From the NCBI GenBank assembly GCA_013911745.1, contig JACESO010000001.1, positions 1 through 64,000 of the forward strand: a stretch of 64,000 nt of DNA, read 5' to 3'. This stretch comes from Sphingobium sp. (GTDB lineage: Bacteria > Pseudomonadota > Alphaproteobacteria > Sphingomonadales > Sphingomonadaceae). The position numbers and the translations under genes were made by a program. Below are positions 49,824-58,355 of this stretch, in pieces; position 1 is the first letter of the stretch; the number at the start of each line of letters is the position of its first letter. Below the pieces are notes generated by a model that had not been told where the DNA came from, did not search any database, and was given only the letters and a program-made list of their open reading frames with translations.

Positions 49824-51197
49824 ATGAGACTATGGGGCGCGGCGCTGGCGATGGGGATGATGATTCCGGCCATGGCGGGAGCGGCCATGACCGACGCGGA
49901 CGCCGGGGCGGCCAAGGCGATCCTGCTGCGATCCATCGCCTTCCGCACGGTCGAAGGCGCGGGGCAGGTGCCGGCGCTGGCGGCCTATTATGCCGATGTG
50001 CTGAAGCAGGCCGGGTTTGCGGACGCAGACATCGTCATCACGCCCATCGGGGAAACGGCGACGCTGGCCGCGACGATCCGGGGCAGCGACCCGAAGCCCA
50101 AGCCCATGGCGCTGATCGGCCATATGGATGTGGTAGCGGCCAACCGGGCGGACTGGACGCGCGATCCCTTCGTGCCGGTGGAGGAGGGCGGTTACATCTT
50201 CGGGCGCGGGTCCGAAGACAATAAATATGACGTGGCGATGATGGTCGCGACGCTCGCGCGGCTGAAGAAGGAAGGCTGGACGCCGCGCCGCACCGTCATC
50301 CTGCTCCTGTCGGGGGACGAGGAAACCGACATGAAAACGACGCGGGCGCTCGCGGCCAGATATAAGGGCGTCGAACTGCTGCTGAACGGCGACGGCGGCG
50401 GCGGGTTGCTGGACGAGAGCGGCAACCCCGTCCTCTATCAGTTGCAGGCCGGCGAGAAGACCTATGCCGATTTTGAGATCGGCTTTACCGATCCGGGCGG
50501 ACACAGCAGCGCGCCGACGCCTGGGAACCCCATCTACCGGCTGGCGCGGGCGATCGAGCGCATCGCGGCCCATCGATTCCCGCCGATGCGCAACGAACTG
50601 ACCAAGGCGTCCCTTTCGCTCTCCGCCGACCGGATCGGCGGAGAGGTGGGAGAGGCGATGCGGCGCTATGCTGAGAGTGGTGACAGTGCCGCGGCGGAGC
50701 TGTTGTCGGGGCGGCCCGAATTTGTGGGGCAGGTGCGCACAACCTGCGTCGCCACCATGCTCTCGGGCGGCCACGCGCTCAACGCGCTGCCGCAAAGCGC
50801 CAAGGTCAGCGTCAACTGTCGCATCTTTCCCGGCGTGAAGATCGAGGCGGTGAAGGCGCAACTGGCGAAGGTGGTGGCCGATCCGGCGGCGACCATCACC
50901 ACGCTGGGCGATCCGCTGGCAAGCGACGCTTCGCCGTTGCGGGCCGACGTGCTGGCGGCGGTGCGCGACGCGGTGAAGGCGCGGGGGCAGGACATTGTGG
51001 TCATGCCGGCCATGTCCGCCGGGGCGACGGACAGCCTCCATTTCCGGGCACTGGGCGTGCCCAGCTACGGGGTCGCCAGCCTGTTCATGAAGGCGGAAGA
51101 TGGCTTCGCCCACGGCCTCAACGAACGAGTGCCGGTTGCCGGCATCCCGGCCTCGCTCGACCAGTGGGAGCGGGTGGTGCGGGCGCTGGCGAAATAG
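49824..51197 (+). CDS. M20-family metallopeptidase, exported
   Basis: 457-residue dizinc hydrolase (M20/M25/M40). A signal peptide (MRLWGAALAMGMMIPAMAGA) is followed by the family's zinc motifs: GHMDVVAA (first His/Asp), FGRGSEDNKYDVAM, and LLLSGDEETDM (Glu catalytic). The late PAMSAGATDSLHFRA carries a His zinc ligand. It resembles carboxypeptidase or dipeptidase members. The start at 49824 has GGGAG ahead of it; the frame is open to 49743. Convergent with leuA. Confidence 0.85.
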   Translation: MRLWGAALAMGMMIPAMAGAAMTDADAGAAKAILLRSIAFRTVEGAGQVPALAAYYADVLKQAGFADADIVITPIGETATLAATIRGSDPKPKPMALIGHMDVVAANRADWTRDPFVPVEEGGYIFGRGSEDNKYDVAMMVATLARLKKEGWTPRRTVILLLSGDEETDMKTTRALAARYKGVELLLNGDGGGGLLDESGNPVLYQLQAGEKTYADFEIGFTDPGGHSSAPTPGNPIYRLARAIERIAAHRFPPMRNELTKASLSLSADRIGGEVGEAMRRYAESGDSAAAELLSGRPEFVGQVRTTCVATMLSGGHALNALPQSAKVSVNCRIFPGVKIEAVKAQLAKVVADPAATITTLGDPLASDASPLRADVLAAVRDAVKARGQDIVVMPAMSAGATDSLHFRALGVPSYGVASLFMKAEDGFAHGLNERVPVAGIPASLDQWERVVRALAK

Positions 51198-51204
51198 GGC
51201 CTGC

Positions 51205-51274
51205 CCTTCCGTTCTTTTCGAGCGAAGGCGAGAAACGGTAAGCGCTTCTCGACTTCGCTGGAAGCGAACGGAGG
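51205..51274. repeat. Imperfect inverted repeat between convergent genes
   Basis: About 30-base imperfect arms (51205-51234 and 51244-51274) that would form a large hairpin in the 82-base gap between the peptidase and leuA genes. The arms share the CTTCGCT and GAACGGA cores. Likely a bidirectional end of transcription or an intergenic repeat. Confidence 0.55.
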
Positions 51275-51279
51275 ATATA

Positions 51280-52953
51280 TTACCCCCGCACCGCGATCCC
51301 GTTCGCGGCGGACAGTACCGCCTTGACCGATGCGGTCGCCACATCGCTGTCGGTGCCCACCCCAAAGACGGTGCGGCCGTCGGGCGTACGGCATTCGACA
51401 TAGGCGGCGGCGTTCACGTCGCTGCCCGCGCCGATCGCATGTTCGCTATAGTCGGCAATCTCCAGCTCCACGCCGAATTCGTCGCGCAACGCCGCCAGCA
51501 CGGAGGAGAGCAGGCCGTTGCCGCGTCCTGACACCGACCGCTCGCTCCCCTTGTGGCCGATCTTGCCGGTGAAGATGCGGTCGCCTGCCTGCCCGCCCTC
51601 ATGATAATCGATCAGGGCATAGGGCTGTTCGCCCGTCAGGCAATAATGGCTCTCGAACGCCTCGCCGATGTCGGCGGCGTTGAGCTCGCGGCTGCTGCTG
51701 TCGGCCAGCGCCTGCACCACCCTCGAAAAGTCCGCCTGCATCCGCTTGGGCAGCTTGTAGCCCTTGTCCTGTTGCAACACCCAGGCGACGCCGCCCTTGC
51801 CCGACTGCGAATTGACGCGGATCACGGCTTCATAGTCGCGGCCCAGATCCTTGGGGTCGATGGGCAGGTAGGGCACGTTCCAGATCTGGTCGTTGCGCGC
51901 TTCCTGCGCGGCGAAGCCCTTCTTGATCGCGTCCTGATGGCTGCCGGAAAAGGCGGTGAATACCAGTTCGCCGGCATAGGGGTGGCGCGGATGGACGGGC
52001 AGCTGGTTGCAATATTCGACCGTCTGGATGACTTCGTCGATGTCGCTGAAGTCGAGGCCGGGATTGATCCCCTGCGTGTACATGTTGAGCGCCACGGTCA
52101 CCAGGTCGCAATTGCCGGTGCGCTCGCCATTGCCGAACAGGCAGCCTTCGACGCGGTCCGCGCCGGCCATGATCCCCAGTTCGGCGGCAGCCACCCCGGT
52201 GCCCCGGTCATTATGCGTGTGCAGCGAGATCACTACGCTGTCGCGCTTTGAGATATTGCGGCAGATCCATTCGATCTGATCGGCATAGATGTTGGGCGTC
52301 GCGCACTCGACTGTCGCGGGCAGGTTCAGGATCAGCGGCCGCTCCGGCGTGGGCCGGAGAATCTCCATCACCGCCTCGCAGCATTCCAGGCTGAAATCCA
52401 GTTCGGCAGTGGAGAAGGTTTCCGGGCTATATTCAAAGTGCCAGTCCGTGTCCGGCTGGGCGGCGGCATGGTCGCGCAGCAGCTTGGCGGCGTCCACGGC
52501 GATCTGGCGCACCTGCGGCCGTTCCATCTGGAACACGATGTTCCGCCAGGCGGGCGAGATCGCGTTGTAGACGTGGACGATCGCCTTCTTCGCGCCGCGC
52601 AGCGATTCGAACGTGGTGGCGATCAGGTCCGCGCGCGCTTGCGTCAGCACCTGCGGGATTACATCGTCGGGGATCGCTCCGTCGCGCACCAGGCCCGATA
52701 TGAAGTCGAACTCGGTCGCGCCCGCACTCGGGAAGCCGACCTCGATCTCCTTGACGCCGACCTTCACCAGCAGGTCGAAGAAGCGGCGTTTCTTTTCCGC
52801 GTTCATGGGGTCGATCAGCGATTGGTTGCCGTCGCGCATGTCGGTCGACAGCCAGCGCGGCGGAGCAGTTATCACCCGTGACGGCCATTGCCGGTCGGGC
52901 AGGTCCACCTGCGGGAAGGGACGGTATTTCAGAGAAGGGTCGGTCAGCATCAT
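51280..52953 (-). CDS. leuA: 2-isopropylmalate synthase
   Basis: 557-residue enzyme joining acetyl-CoA and 2-ketoisovalerate in the first leucine-specific step. The DRE-TIM barrel has the metal-binding entry [28 protein letters not shown], and a mid-chain [12 protein letters not shown] motif. A C-terminal regulatory (leucine-feedback) domain follows (about residues 430-557), the longer type-2 form. The start at 52953 gives the standard [26 protein letters not shown]-terminus. It is preceded by a leucine-rich leader peptide and alternative hairpins. Confidence 0.95.
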   Translation of the reverse strand: MMLTDPSLKYRPFPQVDLPDRQWPSRVITAPPRWLSTDMRDGNQSLIDPMNAEKKRRFFDLLVKVGVKEIEVGFPSAGATEFDFISGLVRDGAIPDDVIPQVLTQARADLIATTFESLRGAKKAIVHVYNAISPAWRNIVFQMERPQVRQIAVDAAKLLRDHAAAQPDTDWHFEYSPETFSTAELDFSLECCEAVMEILRPTPERPLILNLPATVECATPNIYADQIEWICRNISKRDSVVISLHTHNDRGTGVAAAELGIMAGADRVEGCLFGNGERTGNCDLVTVALNMYTQGINPGLDFSDIDEVIQTVEYCNQLPVHPRHPYAGELVFTAFSGSHQDAIKKGFAAQEARNDQIWNVPYLPIDPKDLGRDYEAVIRVNSQSGKGGVAWVLQQDKGYKLPKRMQADFSRVVQALADSSSRELNAADIGEAFESHYCLTGEQPYALIDYHEGGQAGDRIFTGKIGHKGSERSVSGRGNGLLSSVLAALRDEFGVELEIADYSEHAIGAGSDVNAAAYVECRTPDGRTVFGVGTDSDVATASVKAVLSAANGIAVRG

Positions 52954-53017
52954 GGCATCTGTTCCTGCGCGGCGCGCGCCTGCGCGTCCGTTGGGTCGAC
53001 TTGACTATGTGTAGGGT

Positions 53018-53082
53018 GCCCTTAGGCGGATCGACGCTGCCCTTAGCCGGAAGGCAGCCAAAATGCCACGCCTAAGGGCGTG
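53018..53082 (-). promoter_or_regulatory. leuA attenuator: alternative RNA hairpins
   Basis: In the leuA leader RNA an 11-base segment at the leader-peptide stop (53069-53079) is exactly complementary to 53018-53028, and its CCCTTAG-complement core also fits a second copy at 53040-53046. Competing local stems are CACGCC-TAAG-GGCGTG (53067-53082) and GCTGCC...GGCAGC (53036-53058). These mutually exclusive pairings are the hallmark of ribosome-controlled attenuation. I see no long U run. Confidence 0.7.
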
Positions 53083-53119
53083 TAAGTCGTAGCAGGGTAA
53101 GAAGCGCCTGGCTGTGCAT
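53072..53119 (-). CDS. leuL: leu leader peptide
   Basis: 15-residue reading frame MHSQALLTLLRLTRP, upstream of leuA, with five leucines in seven residues (L6, L7, L9, L10, L12). Four of the five use CTT or CTA, which are rare in this high-GC genome, so translation should stall when charged tRNA-Leu is scarce. The stop lies within the hairpin region. An in-frame ATG at 53131 would add MGVF. Ribosome site is weak. Function as an attenuator is inferred from position and sequence. Confidence 0.75.
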   Translation of the reverse strand: MHSQALLTLLRLTRP

Positions 53120-53178
53120 GAACACGCCCATAACCCCATAGCGGCGGCAGGGTAAAGCCGTTTCTTTCGCGCCGGCGG

Positions 53179-53775
53179 TCAGGAGCGACGGAAAATTGCG
53201 TCCACCGCCAAGTCCACCTTGTCCGCCACGAAGGGCCGGCCAAAGCCCATGCCGAACCGGCTTCGTTCCACGGCCATGGTTCCGGTGAAGTGAAGCGTCG
53301 ACAGGCCGGGCGCTTCGTCGGGCGTCACGCCCACCAGATGAACGGTCAGGGTCACGGGCTGGGTCTGGCCATGCATGGTCAGTTCGCCGTCGATCTTCGT
53401 TTCGCCATGGAGATCGACGAGCGGGGCTTCCGCGGCGCTGAAGCGGACGGTGGGATATTGGGCCATGTCGAAAAAGCTGCCGCCCTTCAGCATCGCGTCC
53501 GTCGAACCGTCGCCGGTCGTCATGCTTTCAAGCGGGAAGCTGATGTCGATGGCTGCGCGGTCCGGCCGCGCGGGGTCGATCGTCACGGCTCCGGTTGGGG
53601 CACGGAAGTCGCCCTCATATTTGCCGACGACCGCCTTCACATGGAAATGCACGCTGGTCGATTGCGCGTCGACGGCATAGCGGCCGGGCGGGTAGAGAGC
53701 AGGGGAGGCCGCGGCGGGCGCGAGCAACATCACGCCGATCAGCGTAGCTGCCCGCGCGGCCATGTGCATGATCAC
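53179..53775 (-). CDS. YceI-family periplasmic protein (second of pair)
   Basis: 198-residue lipocalin-like YceI protein with a signal peptide (AARAATLIGVMLLAPAAASPA). The family pattern of YAVDAQSTSVHFHVKAVVGKYEGDFRAPTG, then KGGSFFDMAQYPTVRFSA and ERSRFGMGFGRPFVADKVDLAVDAIF, is present. Such proteins bind isoprenoid-type lipids and are envelope- or stress-linked. The start overlaps the stop of the first YceI gene by four bases, so they are coupled. Confidence 0.85.
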   Translation of the reverse strand: MIMHMAARAATLIGVMLLAPAAASPALYPPGRYAVDAQSTSVHFHVKAVVGKYEGDFRAPTGAVTIDPARPDRAAIDISFPLESMTTGDGSTDAMLKGGSFFDMAQYPTVRFSAAEAPLVDLHGETKIDGELTMHGQTQPVTLTVHLVGVTPDEAPGLSTLHFTGTMAVERSRFGMGFGRPFVADKVDLAVDAIFRRS

Positions 53776-54395
53776 TGCTTTTCGAAGCCGGCGATCACCT
53801 TGAGCGCGATCGCGTCGCTGACCAGCGGCACGGCATAGCCCATGCCGAAGTCGCTGCGCTTGATCGTGCCGGTGGCGACGAAGCCGATATTTTCCTTCTT
53901 GCTCATAGGGCTGGGGCCGACGCCGTAAAATTCGGCGTCAAGCGTAACCGGCTTGGTCACGCCATGCAGGGTGAGGTTGCCGGTAATCTCCGCGCTGGTC
54001 GCGCCTTCGGGCTTGACGCTGGTCGACACGAAGGTCGCGGTCGGGAATTTGGCGGCATCGAAGAAGTCGGGCTTCAACAGATGCTCGTCCAGCTTCGCGA
54101 CGCCGGTGCGCAGGTTGGCGATCTGAAAGGTGACCTCGACCTTCGAATTGGCGGGGTTCGCCTTGTCCAGCGTCAGCGTGCCGGTCGGCTCGGCGATGGT
54201 GCCGGCATTGTTGGTGAAGCCCATATGATCCCAGGCGAACACGACCTGCGTGTGGCCGCCGTCCACCTTGTACGAACCGCCGGTGACCTTCGCCGCATCC
54301 TTGGTGCCGGGCGCGCTGGTGGGCATCTGGGCGATGAGGGCGGAGCCGCCGGCAAGCGCAACAAGGGCGGCGGCGGGGATCAGGAATTTACGCAT
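53772..54395 (-). CDS. YceI-family periplasmic protein (first of pair)
   Basis: 207-residue YceI protein with signal peptide (KFLIPAAALVALAGGSALIA). Core motifs are GGHTQVVFAWDHMGFTNNAGTIAEPTGTLTLDKANPANSKVEVTF, HLLKPDFFDAAKFPTATFVST and KRSDFGMGYAVPLVSDAIAL. The start at 54395 is the ATG giving the signal peptide; the frame is open upstream. The pair arose by duplication but is now clearly diverged. A candidate EcfG promoter and a 10-base-stem hairpin precede it. Confidence 0.88.
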   Translation of the reverse strand: MRKFLIPAAALVALAGGSALIAQMPTSAPGTKDAAKVTGGSYKVDGGHTQVVFAWDHMGFTNNAGTIAEPTGTLTLDKANPANSKVEVTFQIANLRTGVAKLDEHLLKPDFFDAAKFPTATFVSTSVKPEGATSAEITGNLTLHGVTKPVTLDAEFYGVGPSPMSKKENIGFVATGTIKRSDFGMGYAVPLVSDAIALKVIAGFEKQ

Positions 54396-54421
54396 GGATT
54401 CAGGGACTCCGAAACGCTCAA

Positions 54422-54447
54422 GGGACGCTGCAACATAGCAGCGTCCC
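54422..54447. promoter_or_regulatory. Hairpin in the YceI leader
   Basis: Perfect ten-base arms, GGGACGCTGC and GCAGCGTCCC, around a six-base loop. It lies between the candidate EcfG promoter and the first YceI gene, and may be a leader hairpin, an operator or the terminator of the upstream SEDS-like gene. Confidence 0.5.
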
Positions 54448-54466
54448 GCGATTGATCCAGAGCCGT

Positions 54467-54492
54467 AACGGCGAACGGATCGTTTCCGTTCC
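54467..54492 (-). promoter_or_regulatory. EcfG-type promoter for the YceI pair
   Basis: The minus strand reads GGAAC, 17 bases, CGTT, an exact match to the alphaproteobacterial EcfG consensus. The -10 lies 72 bases before the first YceI start codon. Confidence 0.6.
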
Positions 54493-54532
54493 GCATCCGG
54501 ATCGGGTGGCCGGTCCGGGCGGCGGAGCGCAG

Positions 54533-55711
54533 TCAGGCCAGTTCCACGCGCAGGTGCCGGTCGGACAATGGACTGTCCATCTCGTCCGACGCTTGGGGGA
54601 CGGCGCCGGCATGCGCACCAGCCAGCCTGGGCAGCGCCAGCAGGCTCAAGGCATAACCGATGATGGCGCTGCCGCCATAGCCGACGATCGGCGTCGGATA
54701 GTTGCCGATCGCAGCCGCGACGATCGCCCCCGTCCAAGCCGCGCCGAACGCAGCGTAGACGGCCCGGTTGCCCGCGTCCCGATGCCATCCGACCAACGCC
54801 GGGACCAAAAGCGTCGCTAGGCCGACCCACACCGCCATGCCTGCGACCGCGTGAATGTCGAAGGAGGAGTAGACGATCTGGTCGACATAGGGCGACGTCG
54901 GCAGCGTGTCGGCGCGCGCAAGCGTTACTGCAAAGCTGGCTACGCTAGCGGCCAGCGCCACCAAGACATGAGTGTCACGGCGCAAGGTCGCGATCGCGGC
55001 GAGGCTGAGTACAAGCATGCCGGCCATCGCCCGATCGGGTTGCACCGCCATGGCGGCAGCGGCGGCAACGATGCTCGCCGTCGCCAGCGTGCTGCGGGAT
55101 CGCGAGAAGGCGACCAGCATGACGGGCAAAAGGATCAGGCTGGGTTGAATGACAAACCCGCTCAGCCTCACCCAACGGGCGGCGCCATCCACATCGGCCC
55201 CGACCAGCGCCGTCGCGAGCAGCGCGATCGCCCCTGCGGCGCTTGCCGCGCCAGCCCATTGCTGCCCCGCCGTCGCCAGCCGACCGGGCATGGCAAGCAC
55301 GGCCAGCCCGATCGCCAATGCTGCGACATTGATCGCGAGATAGCGCGCCGGCGCGCCGGCCAATGCCAAATAGAGGAGCCCGAGTGCGACGGCGCAGACC
55401 GCGCAGACGATTCCCAATGTGCGAGGGCGCCGCGTCAGGGCGTGGGCTATGGTCATGGTGATCGTTCCTCCGCGAAAACAGCCGCCGTACCGGATGAGCA
55501 GCATAAAAAGCTGGGGCAAACGCGATGCGACCGCCCGCGGCATGAGGCCGAACAGGCTGTCGAGCGCGAACAGGAGCGCCTTGCTATCGTCCGGGATGCT
55601 GGCGACCTCGCACCGGACCGCCCATCCCCAAGATGCAAGGGACGGCGGCAATATCGCAAGCAGCGCACGGCAGGCCCGATCGGCGAGGCGGCGGCGAAGC
55701 CCGGCCCTCAC
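54533..55711 (-). CDS. Membrane protein with SEDS-like motifs, PadR-linked
   Basis: 392-residue membrane protein with about nine or ten hydrophobic segments after a 75-residue N-terminal region (RLADRACRALLAILPPSLASWGWAVRCEVASIPDD). Two stretches recall FtsW/RodA/SpoVE (SEDS): GAARWVRLSGFVIQPS (compare GxxRWIxxG...QPSE) and PTPIVGYGGSAIIGYAL (compare the conserved GGSS loop). The fit is partial and the family is unclear. The start overlaps the padR stop by four bases. Confidence 0.6.
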   Translation of the reverse strand: MRAGLRRRLADRACRALLAILPPSLASWGWAVRCEVASIPDDSKALLFALDSLFGLMPRAVASRLPQLFMLLIRYGGCFRGGTITMTIAHALTRRPRTLGIVCAVCAVALGLLYLALAGAPARYLAINVAALAIGLAVLAMPGRLATAGQQWAGAASAAGAIALLATALVGADVDGAARWVRLSGFVIQPSLILLPVMLVAFSRSRSTLATASIVAAAAAMAVQPDRAMAGMLVLSLAAIATLRRDTHVLVALAASVASFAVTLARADTLPTSPYVDQIVYSSFDIHAVAGMAVWVGLATLLVPALVGWHRDAGNRAVYAAFGAAWTGAIVAAAIGNYPTPIVGYGGSAIIGYALSLLALPRLAGAHAGAVPQASDEMDSPLSDRHLRVELA

Positions 55712-56025
55712 AGGGTAGCTTCCCGGCGCTGCGCCGCTGCCGTTGCTGCCGGTTCAGGAGGATTGGCGCGGGCGAGTTGATCGCCACGCGCGGTCAGTCG
55801 ATAGGCATGCCGCGGCGGTCGACCGCCTTCGGCCGGCTGCTGCCATTCCGCTTCAAGATAGCCCTGCGCTTCCAGGCGGATGAGAAGCGGATAGAGCGTG
55901 CCGGACTTCACGCCGGCGAGCCGCGCCAGTTCATAGCCGTGGCACCATTGGCCCCCGGCGTCGAGCAGCACCGCAAGAACCATGCGGGCATGAGGCGAGA
56001 GCGCACGCGATCGAGTCATGTGCAT
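55708..56025 (-). CDS. PadR-family transcriptional regulator
   Basis: 105-residue winged-helix regulator: SPHARMVLAVLLDAGGQWCHGYELARLAGVKSGTLYPLLIRLEAQGYLEAEW, then RHAYRLTARG. It is short and lacks the long C-terminal dimer helix of the PadR-s1 group, as in the s2 group. It sits first in an operon with the SEDS-like gene (four-base overlap), a common PadR/membrane-protein pairing. An ATG at 56019 may be the true start, since the 56025 ATG lies within the palindrome. Confidence 0.85.
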   Translation of the reverse strand: MHMTRSRALSPHARMVLAVLLDAGGQWCHGYELARLAGVKSGTLYPLLIRLEAQGYLEAEWQQPAEGGRPPRHAYRLTARGDQLARANPPEPAATAAAQRREATL

Positions 56026-56049
56026 TAAATCTACTTAGGTAGATTTAAT
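56024..56049. promoter_or_regulatory. Palindromic operator at the padR start
   Basis: Perfect 11-base arms (ATTAAATCTAC and GTAGATTTAAT) around TTAG. This AT-rich, exactly symmetrical site overlaps the padR start, so binding would block transcription or translation of the operon. Negative autoregulation by PadR is the likely role. Confidence 0.8.
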
Positions 56050-56144
56050 GTCAAGCGGCCATTCTGCCGCCGATCGGGCCGGTAGCACCCCGCCCGCGTC
56101 CTTTGCTCGAAGTGAGAGTAGGGCAGGGCCTCACCAAGAAAACG

Positions 56145-56191
56145 GGGTCGAGCACGCCGGTCATGCCCATGCATGACCGGCGTCCCGACCC
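56145..56191. repeat. Large intergenic palindrome after ilvC
   Basis: Outer six-base arms (GGGTCG/CGACCC) enclose a perfect 12-base stem (ACGCCGGTCATG/CATGACCGGCGT) with a six-base loop. It fills part of the 216-base padR-ilvC gap and may end the ilv transcript. I see no gene in the gap. Confidence 0.6.
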
Positions 56192-56241
56192 ACTTTCAGA
56201 CGCTAAGCTGCGTCACTCTCCCGCGAGGGGAGCAAGCAAAC

Positions 56242-57460
<1,219 letters not shown>

Positions 57461-57468
57461 AGCTATGT

Positions 57469-57984
57469 CTAATTCGCCTCTTTGCCTCGCAGCAGTCCGA
57501 CGACGCCGGTGCGGCCGACTTCGACAAGGCCGATCTGGCGCATGAGCGCAACGAAATTATCGACCTTTTCGGTGGTGCCGGTGATTTCGAAGACGAAGCT
57601 CTCGATCGTCGTGTCGACCACCTTGGCGCGGAACACGTCGGCAAGGCGCAGCGCCTCGATCCGATCCTCGCCCGTGCCCGCGACTTTCACGAGCGCTAGT
57701 TCACGCTCGACGAAGGGGCCGGCGTCGGTCAGGTCCGTCACCTTGTGTACCGGCACGAGCCGGTCCAGTTGCGCGATGATCTGGTCGATCACCTTGGGCG
57801 GTCCGCTGGTCACGATGGTGATCCGGCTGATCGCATGATCGTCGGTGATGTCTGCCACGGTCAGGCTGTCGATATTATAGCCGCGCGCGGTGAACAGGCC
57901 CGCGATGCGCGCCAATATGCCCGCCTCGTTCGAAACGGTCAGCGACAGGACGTGCCGCTGGCTCAACTCTTCCTGGATATGCAT
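57469..57984 (-). CDS. ilvH: Acetolactate synthase small (regulatory) subunit
   Basis: 171-residue subunit with an N-terminal ACT domain (HVLSLTVSNEAGILARIAGLFTARGYNIDSLTVA) that binds valine for feedback inhibition, and a C-terminal ACT-like domain. It activates IlvB. Its start overlaps the stop of the unknown gene by one base, so it is coupled to it. Confidence 0.95.
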   Translation of the reverse strand: MHIQEELSQRHVLSLTVSNEAGILARIAGLFTARGYNIDSLTVADITDDHAISRITIVTSGPPKVIDQIIAQLDRLVPVHKVTDLTDAGPFVERELALVKVAGTGEDRIEALRLADVFRAKVVDTTIESFVFEITGTTEKVDNFVALMRQIGLVEVGRTGVVGLLRGKEAN

Positions 57985-58355
57985 CAGAGGGTTCCGTGAT
58001 CCTGATGGTCATCGCCTGCGGCATGGCCCGGATCGGGCTTGTCATGCCGCTGCGAAATCATGGCGACGAAGGCGAAGTGCCATTCGCCGTCTAGCCGGTG
58101 GGCGAGCCGTACCGGAAAGCCGGCGACCGCGTCGAACATCCGCTCCAGCCGCTCGCCCACATAGCGGGGACCGACCAGCAGCGTCGCAATGCGCCGCTTG
58201 TTGAAATCGAAGCCATGGTCGAGATGGACCTCCCACTCCTCATTGTCGGGATCGACATGATCGGTGGTCCATCCGGTCAGCTCGGTCGTGCCGGCCTCCC
58301 GCTCGAAATCCCATGGCTCGCTCACATGGATGCGAAGCTTCAGATGCTGCGTCAC
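57984..58355 (-). CDS. Unknown protein embedded in the ilv operon
   Basis: 123-residue protein not recognised. It has a regular alpha/beta-like body (KLRIHVSEPWDFEREAGTTELTGWTTD, then RRIATLLVGPRYVGERLERMFDAVAGFPVRLAHRL) and a His/Asp-rich polar tail (HDKPDPGHAAGDDHQDHGTL), which might bind metal. It overlaps ilvB by four bases and ilvH by one, so it should be made together with both acetolactate synthase subunits. It might act on IlvBH, but nothing in the sequence shows this. Confidence 0.75.
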   Translation of the reverse strand: MTQHLKLRIHVSEPWDFEREAGTTELTGWTTDHVDPDNEEWEVHLDHGFDFNKRRIATLLVGPRYVGERLERMFDAVAGFPVRLAHRLDGEWHFAFVAMISQRHDKPDPGHAAGDDHQDHGTL

